DNA of 64,000 nucleotides from Hufsiella arboris (GTDB taxonomy: Bacteria > Bacteroidota > Bacteroidia > Sphingobacteriales > Sphingobacteriaceae): contig NZ_WVHT01000002.1 of NCBI RefSeq assembly GCF_009834875.1, positions 248,001 through 312,000 on the forward strand. The letters are read 5' to 3'. Made by a program: the position numbers and the translations under genes. Numbering within the stretch: position 1 is the first letter of the stretch; each line of letters begins with the position of its first letter. Below are positions 63,062 to 64,000 of the stretch, piece after piece. Under the pieces are notes generated by a model, which had not been told where the DNA came from, did no database searches, and worked only from the letters and a program-made list of their open reading frames with translations.

Positions 63062-63373
63062 ATGAAAAGAATTTATGTTCTCATTATTTGTGCGCTCGGA
63101 CTGTTGAGTATGCACAAGTCCGAAGCTAATACGCCATTAAATTTAAATGATCATTGGGGGCGCTGTACGGGTAGCTCGTATTGCAGCGCCTGCTCGAATT
63201 GCAGCCGCTGTGCGCATTGTAATGCCGGGGGTACTTGCGGTGTTTGTTCTTCGTCTTCCCGGACGGTAAAAAGTACTCCGACAAGTTCACGTTGCAAAGC
63301 GATGACGAAAAAGGGTACAAGGTGCTCGCGTAATGCGGGTTCAAGTGGTTATTGCTGGCAGCATAATAAATAG
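63062..63373 (+). CDS. Exported Cys-rich protein with DUF5763-like tail
   Basis: A 103-residue protein from the ATG at 63062 (MKRIYVLIICALGLLSMHKS), which gives a signal peptide; an in-frame ATG at 62954 would add 36 residues within the regulatory element. The mature part has a Cys-rich repeat (CTGSSYCSACSNCSRCAHCN), then the C-terminal motif RCKAMTKKGTRCSRNAGSSG with YCWQH, matching the short zinc-like DUF5763 pattern. Function unknown; its promoter element is shared with the six-gene operon. Confidence 0.7.
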   Translation: MKRIYVLIICALGLLSMHKSEANTPLNLNDHWGRCTGSSYCSACSNCSRCAHCNAGGTCGVCSSSSRTVKSTPTSSRCKAMTKKGTRCSRNAGSSGYCWQHNK

Positions 63374-63400
63374 GGAAGCGCATTTTATATAATGTATGTA

Positions 63401-63446
63401 TTTACGGGAAGCCGTAAATATGTCTGAACTACCTGGTTTAACTTTG
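63401..63446 (+). promoter_or_regulatory. TTTACGGG-palindrome promoter of the 63526 gene
   Basis: TTTACGGGAAGCCGTAAA at 63401-63418 and -7 box TAACTTTG at 63439-63446, 38 bp between first bases and identical in box and spacing to 50576. The context GAGTxATAT after the box is shared too. The ATG is 79 bp downstream. Confidence 0.7.
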
Positions 63447-63525
63447 AGTGATATTAGATGACACACCATTGAAATATTAATTGGTCACGTTCAGCATACA
63501 TTTTTATTATTAAAATTCAGAAAGA

Positions 63526-63852
63526 ATGATAAAAGATCACGATACATTCATTGCCGCCATACATGCGAAAACTAAAATACGTGTCACCTTTTTTTCGAAA
63601 GAGGATGGCTTGAACTTAGTTAGAGTTTGTGCTCCTTTGGATTATGGACCATTCAGGAGAGCAACAGATCAAAGCAAAAACTATTATCATTTTTGGGACT
63701 ATGAAAGTGATAAAAAAAATCACAATCTCCCCATTTATCACGACAGAATTATATCGCTTCAATTTTTAGAAGATCGTTTTCTTCCTTCGGAATTCGTTAC
63801 ATGGGCTTCCTGTAAATGGTTTATTGTTAGGGATTGGGGACAACATAGTTAA
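63526..63852 (+). CDS. Small WYL-like hypothetical protein
   Basis: A 108-residue soluble protein. The order AIHAKTKIRVTFFSKEDG, then RVCAPLDYGPFRRATDQSKN with YYHFWDYE, and LPIYHDRIISLQFLEDRFLP resembles the ligand-sensing half of WYL-type domains ('KIRVTF..KED' ... 'RR.APLDYGP'). No DNA-binding domain is attached. The C-terminus (FVTWASCKWFIVRDWGQHS) is Trp-rich. I recall similar short proteins in Bacteroidota, function unknown. It is under the TTTACGGG-type promoter. Sequence from 63853 to the window end shows no further gene. Confidence 0.7.
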   Translation: MIKDHDTFIAAIHAKTKIRVTFFSKEDGLNLVRVCAPLDYGPFRRATDQSKNYYHFWDYESDKKNHNLPIYHDRIISLQFLEDRFLPSEFVTWASCKWFIVRDWGQHS

Positions 63853-64000
63853 ATTATAATGAAGCATTTGTTATCACATCGTTTAAAAAATTACAAACCG
63901 CTGCAAAGTAAGGAGTAGCCTAACTAATCTTTCATTTATAGAAACCTTTACTCCAAAATTAGTAAGATCACGATAATTACTAACGCTATCCTAAAAAAAA

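Noticed and set aside
1-64000. CRISPR arrays, rRNA, tRNA and insertion sequences
   Set aside because: No regularly spaced repeats, no cloverleaf or rRNA-like sequence, and no transposase frame were seen.

Overview
The window is chromosomal DNA of a Bacteroidota bacterium, most likely from the Sphingobacteriaceae (Pedobacter/Mucilaginibacter type). This rests on a SusC/SusD pair with a FecI/FecR regulator, a propeller-type hybrid sensor, many lipoproteins with GAC/SC lipoboxes, the absence of purine-rich ribosome binding sites, and promoters with the Bacteroidota -7 box TAnnTTTG. I see no rRNA, tRNA, CRISPR array or intact insertion sequence.

Layout. 1-8.4 kb: the end of a sigma/anti-sigma locus, a RadC-like protein, small hypothetical genes, gene fragments, a carotenoid-type membrane protein and a frameshifted flavin-binding protein. 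8.7-13.8 kb: a SusC receptor and three minus-strand envelope genes. 13.9-31 kb: a regulatory block. A propeller sensor kinase (23459-26581) and a NarL-type regulator (26694-27350) lie among three transcription units (14277-19767, 27607-29220, 29535-30919). Those three units and the regulator gene each have the same promoter architecture: a 16-bp palindrome TAGCC-N6-GGCTA whose first base is exactly 39 bp before a TAnnTTTG box. I read this as one regulon driven by the local two-component system. It controls two large unusual proteins without signal peptides (a possible TULIP-like protein, and a beta-propeller fused to a hydrophobic helical region), a DUF4239 membrane protein, a lipoprotein and a papain-like hydrolase. 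FecI, FecR and SusD (19890-23170) sit inside this block without a SusC between them.

32-40.4 kb: two inverted paralogous GH39-like lipoproteins, one broken by a frameshift, flank four envelope genes. 41-49 kb: a TPR protein with a membrane partner, a putative abortive-infection protein, a zeta-toxin-like P-loop fragment, and a second two-component pair preceded by a 52-residue secreted peptide.

49.4-64 kb: an accessory, probably defence-related region. It holds a tightly packed six-gene operon (HsdR-N-like nuclease, unknown protein, two DUF4407-type coiled-coil membrane proteins, a DnaJ-membrane-transglutaminase fusion, and a membrane protein), a STAS/GHKL pair, a superfamily 1 helicase, and several tiny cysteine-bearing proteins. 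Two further recurrent promoter elements tie parts of this region together: a TTTACGGG palindrome 38-40 bp before a -7 box (three copies), and a 34-bp AAAGGGTG element (two copies).
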